From Zea mays (taxonomy: Eukaryota > Streptophyta > Magnoliopsida > Poales > Poaceae), in the NCBI RefSeq assembly GCF_902167145.1, contig NC_050097.1:172204923-172268922 (forward strand): a DNA stretch of 64,000 nt, given 5' to 3'. Positions 1 to 11,382 of the stretch are shown one piece after another. Numbering within the stretch: position 1 is the stretch's first letter; every line of letters begins with the position of its first letter. The notes under the pieces are model-generated. The model saw nothing but the letters and a program-made list of their open reading frames with translations. It made no database searches and was not told where the DNA came from. The translations under genes were made by a program, and so were the position numbers.

Positions 1-362
1 GGGGGCGGCTGGGCCGGCCGGGGTCGGCCCACGGCGCGGGAGAGAGAGAAAAAAAAAGAGAGAGAAAGAGAGAGAGAAAAGAGAAAGAAAAGAGAAAGAA
101 AACATTTTCGAAATCCGATCTTTCTACATGAATGCATTTGCACTTTCAAAGCAATCAAAAGAAATGCAAGGTTCGGCATGGTGCATCAAACAACATAAAG
201 TATTTAGGGTTTTTATACATACGGGAATTCCAAACCGGATCCCGCTAGAACTTTGGAAAAGGTCAAGGTTTAGCGAGGGAAAAAGAAAAAGAAAGGTAAC
301 GCCCGAATTTTGGCGAGCAAAGAAAAGAAAAAAAATTCAACTGCAAAATTCGGGGCGTTACA
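1..362 (-). repeat. 3' LTR of the chromovirus, partial
   Basis: Positions 1-362 repeat at 8894-9255 with a constant offset of 8893 and no difference that I can see. On the minus strand the LTR begins TGTAACGCCCC at 362. The remaining 2.3 kb lie outside the window. The piece includes a GA-rich tract at about 41-102. Confidence 0.95.
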
Positions 363-382
363 AACCTATCCCCCTTAAAAGA
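363..382 (-). other. Polypurine tract of the chromovirus
   Basis: On the minus strand a purine-rich run (TTTTAAGGGGGATAGG) lies directly before the 3' LTR start TGTAACG, the position where plus-strand DNA synthesis of a retroelement is primed. Confidence 0.7.
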
Positions 383-398
383 ATCTCGCCCTCGAGAT

Positions 399-3300
399 TC
401 AGGGCTGGCTAGCAAAGAGCTCCGGGTACTTGGCCATCAGATCATCTTCACGCTCCCAGGTTGCTTCTTCCTCAGAGTGGTGACTCCATCTGACTTTGCA
501 CATTCTGACGGTCTTCCTTCGGGTGACTCTATCTGCAACCTCAAGGATCTGAGCTGGCTTCTCAACATAGGTCAAGTCCTCCTGGACTTCAAGACCTTCC
601 ACTGGCAACTGCTCTTCTGGCATACGCAAGCACTTCTTCAACTGAGACACATGAAAGACATCAGGCACAGCAGACAAATTCTCTGGCAAACTGAGCTGAT
701 AAGCCACTTCTCCTCGTCTTGCAAGAATCTGATACGGACCAATGTAGCGGGGTGCTAGCTTGCCTTTCACTCCGAATCTTCTGACTCCTCTGATCGGTGA
801 CACTTTCAGATAGACAAAGTCTCCGACTTCGAAACTCAGCTCTCTTCTTCTTGTGTCTGCATAGCTTCGCTGCCTTGATTGCGCTATCTTCAGATTCTCT
901 CGAACCATCTTGACGTTCTCTTCGGCTTCGAGCAAAATGTCTGGCCCAAACACTTGCTTCTCTCCAGGCTGATCCCATTGCAACGGAGTTCTGCAACTCC
1001 TTCCATACAGCGCTTGAAACGGTGACATCTTCAAACTGGCCTGATAACTGTTGTTATAGGAAAACTCCGCATAAGGCAATCGCTTGTCCCATCCGGACTG
1101 ATCTTGCAACGCACAGGCTCTCAACATATCTTCAAGGATTTGATTGGTTCTTTCAGTCTGACCATCTGTCTGCGGGTGATAAGCTGAACTGAAATTCAGA
1201 TGCGTGCCCAAGGCTTCATGCAACTGCTGCCAGAAATGAGAGGTGAACTGCGTTCCTCTGTCTGACACTATCTTCTTTGGCACACCATGAAGACAAACGA
1301 TCCGAGACATATACAATTCTGCCAATACTGCACTGTTGTAGTTGGTCTTGACAGGTATGAAGTGGGCTGACTTGGTCAAGCGGTCCACTACTACCCAGAT
1401 GGAATCGTAGCCGGCTCGAGTGCGAGGCAATCCGACTATGAAATCCATACCAATTTCATCCCATTTCCACTGAGGGATCTGCAACGGTTGCAACAATCCA
1501 GCAGGTCTCTGGTGTTCTGCCTTAATTCTTCGACAACTATCGCACATAGCCACATGCTCTGCGATTTCTCTTTTCATTCCGTACCACCAGAATTTCTTCT
1601 TCAGATCCTGATACATCTTCTCACTGCCAGGGTGAATCGAATAAGCTGTCTCATGAGCTTCCTTGAGAATCAACTCCCGAATAGACTGGACATTGGGAAC
1701 ACACAAGCGGTCTTTGAACCATACCACACCTTCTGCATCTTCTCGAAAATCTTTGCCTCTGCCATCTAGAATCAATCGCCGAATCTCACTGATCTTCTCA
1801 TCATTCTTCTGCGCGTCTTTGATTTCGCGCTCCAAGGTAGGTTCCAATTCAACTGTGACTCCTCGCGAATTGTTCAGGAATCCGAGACTCAACCTGTCAA
1901 ACTCCTTGGCCAACTCATAAGGCATCGGGCGAGCGACCATCAGATTGACTTGACTCTTTCTGCTCAAAGCATCTGCCACTACGTTTGCTTTGCCTGGATG
2001 GTAATGAATCTCCAACTCATAGTCTTTGATCAATTCTAACCATCTTCGTTGCCTCATGTTCAATTCTGACTGAGTGAATATGTACTTCAGACTCTTGTGG
2101 TCTGTGTAAACATCGCATTTCTGTCCATACAGATAGTGCCTCCATGTCTTCAGTGCGTGAACCACTGCTGCCAACTCTAGATCATGGATGGGGTAGTTCT
2201 TCTCATGAACCTTCAGCTGTCGGGACGAGTAAGCCACAACTCTTCCCTCTTGCATCAACACACATCCCACACCTGTGTAACAAGCATCACAATACACCGA
2301 GAAGGGCTTGTGCACATCAGGCAAGACTAGGACAGGCGCTGTAGTCAACTTCTCTTTCAGCGCTTCAAAGGCCTCTTGGCATTTCTGGGTCCACTTGAAC
2401 TCAACCTTGTTGCCTAGCAACGCTGTCATTGGCTTCGCAATCTTCGAAAACCCTTCAATGAATCGCCGATAATATCCGGCCATTCCAATGAAGCTCTTGA
2501 TTCCTCGAGCATCCGTTGGCGCTTTCCAGTTCAGAATGTCTGCCACTTTCTTCGGATCCACAGCCAATCCTTCTTTGTTGATTATGTGACCCAAGAACAG
2601 GACTTCACTGATCCAGAACTCACACTTGCTCAACTTTGCATACAACTGGTGCTCTCGCAATCTCTGCAATACCATCCTCAAATGATCTGCATGCTCTTCT
2701 TCACTTTGAGAATAAACCAGAATGTCATCAATGAATACCACCACGAACTTATCAAGATAATCCATGAATACACTGTTCATCAAGTTCATGAAGAATGCTG
2801 GCGCATTGGTCAAACCAAAAGACATCACTGTGAACTCATATAAACCATACTTGGTAATGAATGCCGTCTTCGGAATGTCCGAAGGTCGGATCCTGAGCTG
2901 ATGATAACCTGACCTCAGATCGATCTTGGAGAACACACTGGCTCCTCTCAACTGGTCGAACAGATCTTCTATTCTGGGCAAAGGATACTTGTTCTTGATC
3001 GTGACTTCATTCAAAGCTCGATAATCGATACACATCCTCTTAGAACCATCTTTCTTTTCCACAAACAAGACAGGGGCGGCCCAAGGCGAGGTGCTTGGCC
3101 GGATGTAACCTTTCTCTGACAGCTCATCAATTTGCTTCTTAAGTTCATCCAACTCTGGTCCAGATATTCTGTAAGCTCTCTTGAAGATAGGGGCGGTTCC
3201 AGGAAGAAGCTCTATAGCAAATTCAACTTTCCGCTCTGGTGGCATACCCGGTAAATCCTTTGGAAACACATCTGGGAATTCAGACACAACCTTGATACTC

Positions 3301-4919
3301 TCATTTGGGTCTGCTTCACTGCTATCGACAGCCATCTGATAACAACTTCCTTTCTTTGGCTCAGGCGGGACTAACTCGGTCACCACTTCCTCTCCTAGTG
3401 GGGACACTAACTTGATTGTCCTTTTATCACAACTGATAACTGCCTGATACTTATCTAGCCAATTCATCCCTAGGATGACATCTATTCCCTGAGTACCCAT
3501 TACTATAAGGTTGGCGGGAAACGCTATCCCCCTTATTTCCACACTTACATTTAAACAAATGCTATCAGCTCGAATTCTACCACCGGCTGAGTCAATTTGA
3601 ATGGGGGTTGACATGGTAGTAGTTGGAAGATTATGTGCTTCTACCCATGATGCAGTAATGAAAGAATGTGTTGCTCCAGTATCAAATAATACTTCTGCAA
3701 TATGGGAATCGACTGGGAACATACCTACTGTCATGCCGGGGGTCTCCTGAACTGCTTCAGCTTCCAAGTGATTCAATCTTCCATGATTATAGCGCTGCTG
3801 AGAGCGATTGCCTGCTCCAGGCTGAGACACATTCTGCTTTGCTGGGGCATTGGGGCCTGACTGCTGCTGGGCTGCCTTCTTTGGACATTGCATCACCCAA
3901 TGGCCTTGCTCTCCACAGTGGAAACACGCTCTGTTTCCAACTTGAGCTGGTGCTGCCTGACTGTTCTGCTGATTTGCTGGGGCAGGAAGACGAGGTGCTT
4001 GCTGATTCTGCCTTTGGAACTGCTGATACTGCTGACGCTGCTGATGCTGCTGAGGTGGACGCTGGTTCTGCCTGAACTGCTGAGGTTGATTGCCTGAGAA
4101 ACGGGGACGGCTGCTGCTTCCAGGCTGGGGTCCACTGATCTTGCGCTTACGATCTTCCATCTCCTTGCGCTTTCTCTCTGTCATGATTGCTCTGTCAATC
4201 AGGTGCTGGAATGTCGGGAAGGTGTGGTTCATCAGCTGATACTGCAGAGGGTCAACCAAGCCTCTCAGGAAACGGTACTGTCGCTTGGCGTCGGTGTTGA
4301 CATCTTCGGGAGCGTAGCGAGACAATTGCAGAAACTTGTCCCGGTACTCACTGACAGACAATGGCCCTTGCTTAAGGGCCAGGAACTCCTCCTTCTTCAC
4401 TGTCATCAGACCTGCAGGCACATGGTACTGACGAAAGCTACCCCTGAATTCTTCCCAGGTGATGGTGTCGGGGTTGGCAGGGGTGGCGAGGTAAGACTCC
4501 CACCATGACTGGGCTGCTCCTCTCAACAGACGGGGACCATACAGAACTTTCTCCCTGTCATCGCACTGAGCGGTATGCAACTCCCGCTCCACAGTGCGCA
4601 GCCAATCTTCAGCATCCATGGGGTCAGAAGAGTGAGCGAACGTTGGTGGATGACCTCTCATGAATTCAGCACGCTTATCTCTAGGCATCTGAGGCATCTG
4701 AGGCTGGGGTGGAGCCTGCTGCTGTTGCTGCTGCTGCTGCTGCTGAATGGCGGCCAGAGTCTGACCGATGGCTTGAACTGCCTGAGTCTGCATCAGAAAC
4801 ATCTGCTCGATGGACATCGGGGGCGGGGGCGGCAGGTGCTGCTGCTGGGGCACCTCATCCTGCGGAGCGGCTCGCTCCTGCTGAGCACGCCTTCCTCCTC
4901 TACGCCTGTTCTCTGACAT
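399..4919 (-). CDS. Gag-pol polyprotein of the Tekay-like chromovirus
   Basis: One uninterrupted frame of 1506 aa. The frame stays open upstream to 5177, but the Met at 4919 starts the Arg/Gln-rich gag N terminus and is preferred. In order: retrotransposon gag domain (about residues 85-250), a Q-rich linker, a CCHC zinc knuckle (CFHCGEQGH..., about 332-345), aspartic protease (LFDTGATHS, about 411-419), reverse transcriptase with the FIDD active site (about 729-732; near 2724-2735), RNase H (CDACYTG, about 876), integrase with an HHCC zinc finger (about 1090-1125) and D,D-35-E core ([18 protein letters not shown], about 1170-1260), a GPY/F-type segment, and a C-terminal chromodomain-like region (about 1448-1504; ...VRW...EEATWE...). 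Chromodomains of this family are known to guide integration to marked chromatin. All catalytic residues I looked for are present and there is no internal stop. Confidence 0.95.
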   Translation of the reverse strand: MSENRRRGGRRAQQERAAPQDEVPQQQHLPPPPPMSIEQMFLMQTQAVQAIGQTLAAIQQQQQQQQQQAPPQPQMPQMPRDKRAEFMRGHPPTFAHSSDPMDAEDWLRTVERELHTAQCDDREKVLYGPRLLRGAAQSWWESYLATPANPDTITWEEFRGSFRQYHVPAGLMTVKKEEFLALKQGPLSVSEYRDKFLQLSRYAPEDVNTDAKRQYRFLRGLVDPLQYQLMNHTFPTFQHLIDRAIMTERKRKEMEDRKRKISGPQPGSSSRPRFSGNQPQQFRQNQRPPQQHQQRQQYQQFQRQNQQAPRLPAPANQQNSQAAPAQVGNRACFHCGEQGHWVMQCPKKAAQQQSGPNAPAKQNVSQPGAGNRSQQRYNHGRLNHLEAEAVQETPGMTVGMFPVDSHIAEVLFDTGATHSFITASWVEAHNLPTTTMSTPIQIDSAGGRIRADSICLNVSVEIRGIAFPANLIVMGTQGIDVILGMNWLDKYQAVISCDKRTIKLVSPLGEEVVTELVPPEPKKGSCYQMAVDSSEADPNESIKVVSEFPDVFPKDLPGMPPERKVEFAIELLPGTAPIFKRAYRISGPELDELKKQIDELSEKGYIRPSTSPWAAPVLFVEKKDGSKRMCIDYRALNEVTIKNKYPLPRIEDLFDQLRGASVFSKIDLRSGYHQLRIRPSDIPKTAFITKYGLYEFTVMSFGLTNAPAFFMNLMNSVFMDYLDKFVVVFIDDILVYSQSEEEHADHLRMVLQRLREHQLYAKLSKCEFWISEVLFLGHIINKEGLAVDPKKVADILNWKAPTDARGIKSFIGMAGYYRRFIEGFSKIAKPMTALLGNKVEFKWTQKCQEAFEALKEKLTTAPVLVLPDVHKPFSVYCDACYTGVGCVLMQEGRVVAYSSRQLKVHEKNYPIHDLELAAVVHALKTWRHYLYGQKCDVYTDHKSLKYIFTQSELNMRQRRWLELIKDYELEIHYHPGKANVVADALSRKSQVNLMVARPMPYELAKEFDRLSLGFLNNSRGVTVELEPTLEREIKDAQKNDEKISEIRRLILDGRGKDFREDAEGVVWFKDRLCVPNVQSIRELILKEAHETAYSIHPGSEKMYQDLKKKFWWYGMKREIAEHVAMCDSCRRIKAEHQRPAGLLQPLQIPQWKWDEIGMDFIVGLPRTRAGYDSIWVVVDRLTKSAHFIPVKTNYNSAVLAELYMSRIVCLHGVPKKIVSDRGTQFTSHFWQQLHEALGTHLNFSSAYHPQTDGQTERTNQILEDMLRACALQDQSGWDKRLPYAEFSYNNSYQASLKMSPFQALYGRSCRTPLQWDQPGEKQVFGPDILLEAEENVKMVRENLKIAQSRQRSYADTRRRELSFEVGDFVYLKVSPIRGVRRFGVKGKLAPRYIGPYQILARRGEVAYQLSLPENLSAVPDVFHVSQLKKCLRMPEEQLPVEGLEVQEDLTYVEKPAQILEVADRVTRRKTVRMCKVRWSHHSEEEATWEREDDLMAKYPELFASQP

Positions 4920-5326
4920 CTGCAGAACGCAATCACACATCAGAACTGATCTGGCAAAGCTTGCAGCATAAGAAAAGAGTATAGAATTCTCCAACAGCAC
5001 TGAACAGATGAGCATCTTCACTGATCTCCAACACAGACCACACAGCTTCTCAGATAAAGAGGAAAGGAGAATAGTGGGTTTCCCAACTATATAACTAACT
5101 TTATTGACATAGTACGTAAACCAAAATGCAGGGGATACCCACACTCTGGTGACAATCATTACAAAGATCCAAACCAAACATAGTTCATCATGACAAACAT
5201 AGATGCACAGGATATAGCAAACTACCCTGTCTAACTAAAACTAACTAAGATCGAGACTAACGCTAAGACTGAAGCTTCCATGTATATATTTATTTCGTAT
5301 TAATTACAAGATCCAACTCTAACGAT

Positions 5327-6340
5327 CTATGGTTCTAGGTTGATCTTGGTCTTGCAGGCGGGATTGCCATAAGACTGGTGTCCACGCTGAGGTGAGCGGT
5401 ACGGGTGCTGAGTCCCAACGGGAGCGGGGGAACCACCATCCAGAAAACGACGTTCCGCGCGCTCAGCCCGCAGCAGGGCGATCTCAGCACGAGCCCTACT
5501 CAGCTCGTCTAATGCATGGTCCAGCTCCGTGTTTAGCACGGCGGCTAGGTTGACTGTGCTGCTCAACCTAGGATTGCCCTCACCGACAGGTGAGACAATC
5601 ACGCCTCCTGTGCTGCCAGATGAACGGCGGGGGTAATACTTCAGGTCAAGACCGTCAGCTGCCCCACCGAAAACCGAGCAGTAGTGCGAAAGCGCACGCC
5701 GTGCAGCATCTTGCATGGCTGCCTCAGCTGAGTCCCGCTCAGAGATAGAATAGTGCTCTGAACAGGCCTCTGCACCCTGGAGACTGTCCTCCGGGCAGCG
5801 CACCAAGCAAGTCGCCTCCCAGCGGTCCGGGTAGACCCCGCGACTATGCTGGTAGACCACACAGCGATACTCGACGGACCAAGTATGCCGGTCAAATGCC
5901 CGACGTAGCAGGGTGTCGAGCGCATCATGGAAGTGACACCCGCGAGCAGCGTCGCGAGTGATGGGTCGAGCAACCCATCCTTCCGGCTCAGGATTAGCAG
6001 AGAAGTCGGTGTCGTGGCTCGAGCTGTCGTCGCCTCCTCCGTCGTCTGGGTCTCCTCCAGCAGCTACTCCAGAAGCTGGGGCGCCCAGTGGTGGTGCAGG
6101 GGGCGGCTCCAGAGGAAGCACAGGGGAGCAGCTCCTCACAGACTCTATCTCCTGGTGGAGCGAGAGGGAAGAGCTCCGCTGCTCCTGTCGTCGACGCTCC
6201 TGCTCCTCACGCAGGCGGTGGTGTAGTCTCTCCAAGTGGCTGGACTGTCCGGCCACGGGACGGCGAAGCGGACGCTCAGCAAGGCGGGAGGGTAAGAAGG
6301 GGATGACTGACTTTCGTGCAGTGTGTCTAAGTCGAGCCAT
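5327..6340 (-). CDS. Extra ORF between PBS and gag, possible dsRNA-binding fold
   Basis: A 337-aa open frame in the same sense as gag-pol. It starts about 240 nt after the primer binding site and ends about 400 nt before the gag start. The N terminus is basic and Arg-rich (about residues 1-60), followed by a Ser/Pro/Gly/Asp-rich low-complexity stretch (about 65-115). A compact segment (about 130-215) reads as helix, three strands, helix and ends RDSAEAAMQDAARRAL. That topology and the Ala-rich last helix recall double-stranded RNA-binding motifs; this is inference. The C terminus (about 265-300) is Leu/Glu/Arg-rich and could form a coiled coil. There is no zinc knuckle, protease or membrane segment. 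Being first after the leader, it could be the first product of the genomic RNA, with gag made by splicing, reinitiation or another transcript. I do not know a named family for it. Confidence 0.65.
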   Translation of the reverse strand: MARLRHTARKSVIPFLPSRLAERPLRRPVAGQSSHLERLHHRLREEQERRRQEQRSSSLSLHQEIESVRSCSPVLPLEPPPAPPLGAPASGVAAGGDPDDGGGDDSSSHDTDFSANPEPEGWVARPITRDAARGCHFHDALDTLLRRAFDRHTWSVEYRCVVYQHSRGVYPDRWEATCLVRCPEDSLQGAEACSEHYSISERDSAEAAMQDAARRALSHYCSVFGGAADGLDLKYYPRRSSGSTGGVIVSPVGEGNPRLSSTVNLAAVLNTELDHALDELSRARAEIALLRAERAERRFLDGGSPAPVGTQHPYRSPQRGHQSYGNPACKTKINLEP

Positions 6341-6577
6341 CTACAAAAGACATCGCAAGCAAAAGGGTGAGAACAGAATTAATATGACCAGCAAGTAATA
6401 AGTAAATGAAGGATCAGAATGAAACATAATTTTCAGCAAGGTATAATATGTAGTAGAACATAGGTTTGGTCAGTAGGACCAACTTTTGAAGGGATATCAA
6501 AGTCAAGGAAGAGACGGAGGTCTATAGTCCTTAGAACGACCATTCTACTCTAGGTTAGCGGTCCTACAGTCAGCACA
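6341..6577 (-). other. 5' untranslated leader of the chromovirus
   Basis: Non-coding stretch between the primer binding site and the first ORF of the element. I see no gene here. Confidence 0.6.
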
Positions 6578-6589
6578 GCTTTGATACCA
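6578..6589 (-). other. Primer binding site, initiator Met-tRNA type
   Basis: Minus-strand sequence TGGTATCAAAGC, four bases inside the 5' LTR end. It resembles the usual plant initiator-Met-tRNA primer site (TGGTATCAGAGC), with one difference. Confidence 0.85.
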
Positions 6590-6593
6590 CTTA

Positions 6594-9255
6594 TGTCACA
6601 CCCGGTTTTAGAAGGCAAACCGAATGCGAACCATGTACGTGCCAGGATCAGTTATTCACGTACACAGCAGTTACATAATATGGACATCATCACACAGTGC
6701 TCAAAATAGTATTAAAAGGGGAAATAATAGATTACATCATACGTCTGAGACGTCCATATAGTTCTTACAATAAATCAAAGTGCGGAAAAGAAACGTAGAT
6801 AACGCGGCCTTCACAGGCAGCCGACTGGGGGTTGCCGCTAACCCACACCTAGAACTCGTCGTAATCTTGGAACTCCTGGAAGTCTCCTTCCACAGCTTCA
6901 TCTTCGCCTGAGCAGTGGTTGCAATGCTGACAACCTGGGGGGGGGTTTGGTGTGTAGAGCAAGGGTGAGTACACATCAACATACTCAGCAAGTATCCTGT
7001 TTGGCTGTAGTGGACTAGCTTTATGTGGGGATAAGTCAAGCAGTTGCTTTTAGTTGGTCAGGTTATTACTTACTAGTAGAAAGCCAAGTTTTAGCATTAA
7101 CCCAAGTTATTAACCCAATGTATCCTTTCCAAACGGAAAGAATACCACTTACCAGCATCATAACCATAACCAGAACCATCAATCTCATAACCACCTGTAC
7201 CACAATGTCTCTGATCAATTACCACTAATCATTGGAGCTCCCTTGGCCGCTCATAACCGCGAGCACGGCTGATATATCAGTTTCATAACACTCTGCAGAG
7301 GTTGTGCACTTTACCCACAAGCCGTGATTCCCATTCTGCCCGGAGATCATGACTCTCCATTGATCACTACCAAGGTGATCCAGCAGGGCATCACTACGAA
7401 GCCTTTACAAAGATTCCCCGGGGCTGTAGCCACCCGTTAGGTTTCCTAAATGCACCGCACTCCTCCCCAAGGGGCGAACCCAAACTTGGCAGAGCGAGCC
7501 GCATACACCGAGCCCCATTGACGGCACGACGGCTAAGTGAACTACACCCCGGATCCTCTAATTATTCAGCTAAGGGCACCCCATTCCACCCTCATGGTTG
7601 CACTGTTTTCCCGGGCGGTCATCCATAGAACAGGTCCTTACGGAGAGGCACTCGAGAAACCGCTCGAGTCCCCTTGAAAACCACAAGTATAATCATAAAG
7701 AAGAACGGGAAAACAGCGTATCATAGATAATCACATCATGTTCATTGATTAGAGTTGAGCAATAGCATCAGACTAAGTAGTAATAATCCGACCCAAATAG
7801 GTAAACAAGGACATGGATAACAAAAGCTAGTCAATCCTTAGGTATAAATGTGTAAAGCGGGAGGTGAATTAAAGAATGAATAGGACATAGATGGGTCAAA
7901 GGACACTTGCCTCCACCAAACGACTGCTGCTCAGGGGCTTCTCCTGCGAATTCCTCGGGCTCTTCGACCGGATCGTTCTCTATGCGAGCGCAAACATACA
8001 TACATACATCCACATATTTAATACAAAAGAACAGTACACCATACAAGATAACAAATAAAGCGAATATGCATCAAGTATGACATTCGATAACGCATTTGTT
8101 GTGGATAGAAAGAAACGGGAAAGGTCTCGCAGGGGGTTAAATCTTATGCACTAATGACACAATTGGTTCTTAACAAAATAATTCTGTTATACATATTTAT
8201 ATATACTAATGGAAACCTAATCACTTCTAGTTGATCAACATTGCACGGGGTAAACAATTAACTACGTGAATCAATAGCATAACGGAATTTTAAATTAAAC
8301 TTCCTATTTTCCCATAGCATGAACAGTGATTAGCCTACTTAAAATACAGTAATTATGATCACAGAAAGTAAATAAAATAAAATAAAAAAAAATAAAAAAC
8401 AGAGGGGGGGGGGCGGTTGAACCGGCCCTAGGGCGGTTGAACCGGCCCTAGGCGGTTGAACCGGCCGGGCAGGGGGCGGCGCAGGGGCGGGGCGGCCGAA
8501 CCGCTGGGCGCGCAGGGGCGCGGGGCAGGGCGCGGGGGCGGCCGAGCGGCCGAGCCGGCCAAGCCGGGGGCGCGCGCGGGGGGGGGGGGCGGGCGGCCGA
8601 ACCGGCCATGGGGCCGAGCGGCGAGGGGTGGGGCGGGAGGAGAGGGGGAGGGAGGAGAGGGAGGAGGGGGGGGGGGCTCACCGGCGACGGGGACGGGGCG
8701 GCCGAGCGGGGCGGCCGAACGGCGACGGGGAGGGGCGGCGGCCTAGGCAGGGGCGGCGGCTAGGGCAGGGGGCGGGTAGGGGGCGGCGGCTTGGGTGGGG
8801 AGGGAGAAAATGAGGGGGGAGAGGGAGAGGGTTAGGGGATAAGGGAAAGAGGGGGGGGCGGCTGGGCCTACTAGGCCCAAGAGGGGGGCGCCAGGGGGCG
8901 GCTGGGCCGGCCGGGGTCGGCCCACGGCGCGGGAGAGAGAGAAAAAAAAAGAGAGAGAAAGAGAGAGAGAAAAGAGAAAGAAAAGAGAAAGAAAACATTT
9001 TCGAAATCCGATCTTTCTACATGAATGCATTTGCACTTTCAAAGCAATCAAAAGAAATGCAAGGTTCGGCATGGTGCATCAAACAACATAAAGTATTTAG
9101 GGTTTTTATACATACGGGAATTCCAAACCGGATCCCGCTAGAACTTTGGAAAAGGTCAAGGTTTAGCGAGGGAAAAAGAAAAAGAAAGGTAACGCCCGAA
9201 TTTTGGCGAGCAAAGAAAAGAAAAAAAATTCAACTGCAAAATTCGGGGCGTTACA
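6594..9255 (-). repeat. 5' LTR of the chromovirus, complete (2662 bp)
   Basis: Plus-strand borders are TGTCACACCC at 6594 and ...GGGGCGTTACA at 9255, so the LTR has the expected TG...CA ends in both readings. The inner end abuts the primer binding site. It contains a very GC-rich segment (about 8400-8930) and a GA-rich tract (about 8934-8995). Short ORFs inside it look like chance frames. Confidence 0.93.
8400..8930. repeat. GC-rich low-complexity block with short tandem repeats inside the LTR
   Basis: Three copies of a unit of about 20 bp (GCGGTTGAACCGGCCCTAG) at about 8412-8466 pass into long G runs interleaved with GGCGGCCGA motifs, including an uninterrupted G run near 8580-8589. The plus strand is G-rich, so the transcribed (minus) strand RNA would be C-rich. 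A purine GA tract follows at 8934-8995. Confidence 0.85.
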
Positions 9256-9764
9256 CCAGCATACCCTTGAGAGTCTTTTCTTTAGTCGGGTAAGACTTAC
9301 TGAGTATTCCGTACTCAGGGTTTATCCCTTCGTTGTTTTTAGGTGAGGAAATAGCAGACTTTTGCTACTTCTGTGCCAAGGTGGTTCCAAAAGAAGAAAA
9401 TCAAGACTGAAGTGCGGGAGGACTCGGTCCTCCACCTAGGATCTTTTGCTTTTGTCTTCTCGGGAGGAGTTTTTGCCTCCCTGGTTTGTATAATATTACT
9501 TCTATGCACTCACTTTTAGGCTGGTCTGTAATAAAAATAACTCAAGCTTGCTTTTAAAATAAAATGTAAGTTTATGTAATTCGCTTCCGCATTTCTTCAT
9601 CTCCGATGTTCTGTAATGTCTACAAGATGGGTGAAACGTTCCTGGTAAGGTAAGGAAAGATACCGAACTTGTCAATTAGTTCAGGGGCACCTACAGGGTT
9701 GTCTGATGTCTGTGAGACAAGGACAACTGTAGGTGGGCCTAATTACTTGGGAGGTTCCGTCACA
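9256..9764 (+). repeat. 3' part of a Tekay-like LTR, plus strand, interrupted by the chromovirus
   Basis: The sequence contains the ...GAGTATTCCGTACTCAGGG... motif and ends ...GGTTCCGTCACA at 9764, which I recognise as the end of a chromovirus-type LTR. No ORF of interest. Its 5' part must lie left of the window, beyond the young element that split it. Confidence 0.55.
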
Positions 9765-10113
9765 CAGACGCCGCCACACGTATTGTTACACTTACGGGGT
9801 CCCCTTAGGACTGTCGATAGCTAGGGTACAAGACTCAGGCGTGCTAGTCATGAAACATTCCTGTATAGGGTCATGTCTCGCTCCATTGGAGGGGGTGCTT
9901 AGGCCACAATCAGAATCTGATAAGAGGAGGTCATGGAATGAATCCCTGACTGGGTCAATCATTCCTACAAACTCAACATGAGCAGGTTCTGGTAGGATCT
10001 GGCCCATGTCGTGCCTTGTTGGGAGGCTGAGTCGGAGACTGCTTAAGGTCTTGATGATGTCGACGGAGTCTTCAATCGAGGGGGCCAGGCCACCGAAGCC
10101 CTAACCATCTCTC
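9765..10113. other. Unassigned 349-bp stretch, probably retroelement leader
   Basis: Short frames only. It lies between an LTR end and the first piece of a solo LTR, and may be continuous with 29598-29738 (Tat-type leader) if the solo LTR is removed. No motif is decisive. Confidence 0.3.
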
Positions 10114-10570
10114 TGTAGGATCTAGGACACCGGCTAGAGGGGGTGAATAGAGGGTTTTGACTAAAATAAAATACACTAGAGAAATTTAATCAAATCAACA
10201 AGAGATATAAAATTACTAGCCTTGATGAGTCAACAAAATATAATGAGCAATTTAAGCTAACACTACAAAAGATAGACAATATACAAATTACTAACTAATT
10301 GCAAGTAATGTATAAAAGTTGAGAGAGTGACACCGAAATTTATCCCGTGGTACCGGTGATTTGCCGATCACCCCTAATCCACGTTGAGGTGGAATTCAAG
10401 CTCTCACTTGCTCCTCTACCAAGTCACGACTTGATCTTTGAGCCAAGTGGACAAGAACTCACTCAATACCTCGATTTCACTAGCGTCGCCTTTGCCACTC
10501 CAGCGAGGTGGGTGCGAACCCCTCACAATCTATCCTGTGGCTCCTCCACAATCTTCATAGAGAGCTCGAC
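10114..10570 (-). repeat. Solo LTR (copia-like), piece 1 of 3
   Basis: Minus-strand reading ends ...CTATTCACCCCCTCTAGCC...CCTACA, a copia-type LTR tail. It continues at 22446-23403 and 29427-29597, interrupted by the two Tat elements. Summed length is about 1.58 kb. The outer flanks are CTCTC (10109-10113) and CTCCC (29598-29602), an imperfect 5-bp target duplication (4 of 5). Confidence 0.6.
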
Positions 10571-11045
10571 TGTTGGCACTTGCTCTCAGTTGCAAGGGGA
10601 TCCAACAAGGGTGAACAGTGACGTTAACAGGGTTCTCGCGCAAGATGGCAATAGCTCTGTTAATTTCCCCTCTCACGAGCACTGTGCGGGGGTATTTATA
10701 GGTATCTGAGCGCCTAGCGTCTTGTGTTAAGGACGCATGTGCCCTCAGACACCTAAGTTATCCCCAGAATATTCCCATAAAGCAGGGTTACAGACTGTAA
10801 TTACAGGGATGCCTTTACAAATTAGGCTCGTAACACGCTGCGGCCACGCAGGGCCTGTTACAATGGGTCGGATCACACGTGGGCCTCCGAGCTAGACGGG
10901 GCCGCACGGTGGGATGACCTCGTCGCAGGCCTTCGTCTGATGTCGTATGCGGCGAAGGGTGTTCCTGCCCGTTTTATCTCTGTTGGACCAACGACTGCAG
11001 CGAAGGCCTCGAGCAAAGGGTGGCGTCTTTGCCTTCGCCCCAACA
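10571..11045 (-). repeat. 3' LTR of the first Tat element
   Basis: 475 bp, TGTTGG...CAACA. Same length as its partner at 21971-22445, with no indel and nine transitions. The TATA-like motif lies on the minus strand (plus-strand TATTTATAGG near 10692). Confidence 0.95.
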
Positions 11046-11060
11046 TTTGCCCTCCGAGGG
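11046..11060 (-). other. Polypurine tract of the first Tat element
   Basis: Minus-strand GGAGGGCAAA lies directly before the LTR start TGTTGG, the expected plus-strand priming site. Confidence 0.45.
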
Positions 11061-11212
11061 ACCAGTTCGACAAAGTCATCTGGTGCCGAAGACGTCGCTA
11101 GATGGCGGAGACACTGCCCTCGCTCGAAGTGGTTCCGCGGGGGTTTTTGACATGACCGTTGATTGACACCGTACTGTTGGACTACGGGTTTCCCGAAGCG
11201 TCGCGCCCTGTG

Positions 11213-11220
11213 TATAAAAA
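11213..11220 (+). promoter_or_regulatory. TATA box of the opposite-strand gene
   Basis: TATAAAAA lies 168 bp inside the LTR border and 163 bp upstream of the ATG at 11383, in GC-rich surroundings. It points away from the LTR and toward the opposite-strand exons, so the gene appears to have an internal promoter not supplied by the LTR. The second Tat element has a TATA box in the matching position. Confidence 0.6.
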
Positions 11221-11382
11221 GGGGCGGGGGTCGGCGCGTTTTGAACTCCACTTTCCGTGCTCCGTGAAAACCCTAGCCGCCTTTTCCACTGTCTTGCTGC
11301 CCGTCTGCCCTCCTTGCTCTTGTTCGCCGGAGATCTGGCTCGAGTGAAGCAGACTGCCCGCCACCGCCGACGGTATGTAGCG

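Larger units (their letters stand above)
1..9255 (-). mobile_element. Ty3/gypsy chromovirus (Tekay-like), young, left end outside window
   Basis: Read on the minus strand the order is 5' LTR (6594-9255), primer binding site, a pre-gag ORF, a continuous gag-pol frame, polypurine tract, and 3' LTR (1-362, cut by the window start). The domain order protease, RT, RNase H, integrase, C-terminal chromodomain-like segment places it in the chromovirus branch; the long LTR (2662 bp) fits the Tekay lineage. Both long ORFs are open and the two LTR copies match at every position compared (362 bp), so the insertion is recent and might still be capable of movement. The target duplication cannot be checked because the left flank is missing. 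Confidence 0.93.

Noticed and set aside
128..412. Short ORF starting MNAFALSKQSKEMQG, repeated at 9021-9293
   Set aside because: It lies within both LTR copies and is antisense to the element. The repetition is explained by the LTR pair; there is no sign of a protein family.
8456..8998. Gly/Arg-rich and Pro-rich ORFs on both strands
   Set aside because: Produced by the GC-rich low-complexity block of the LTR; open in several frames at once.
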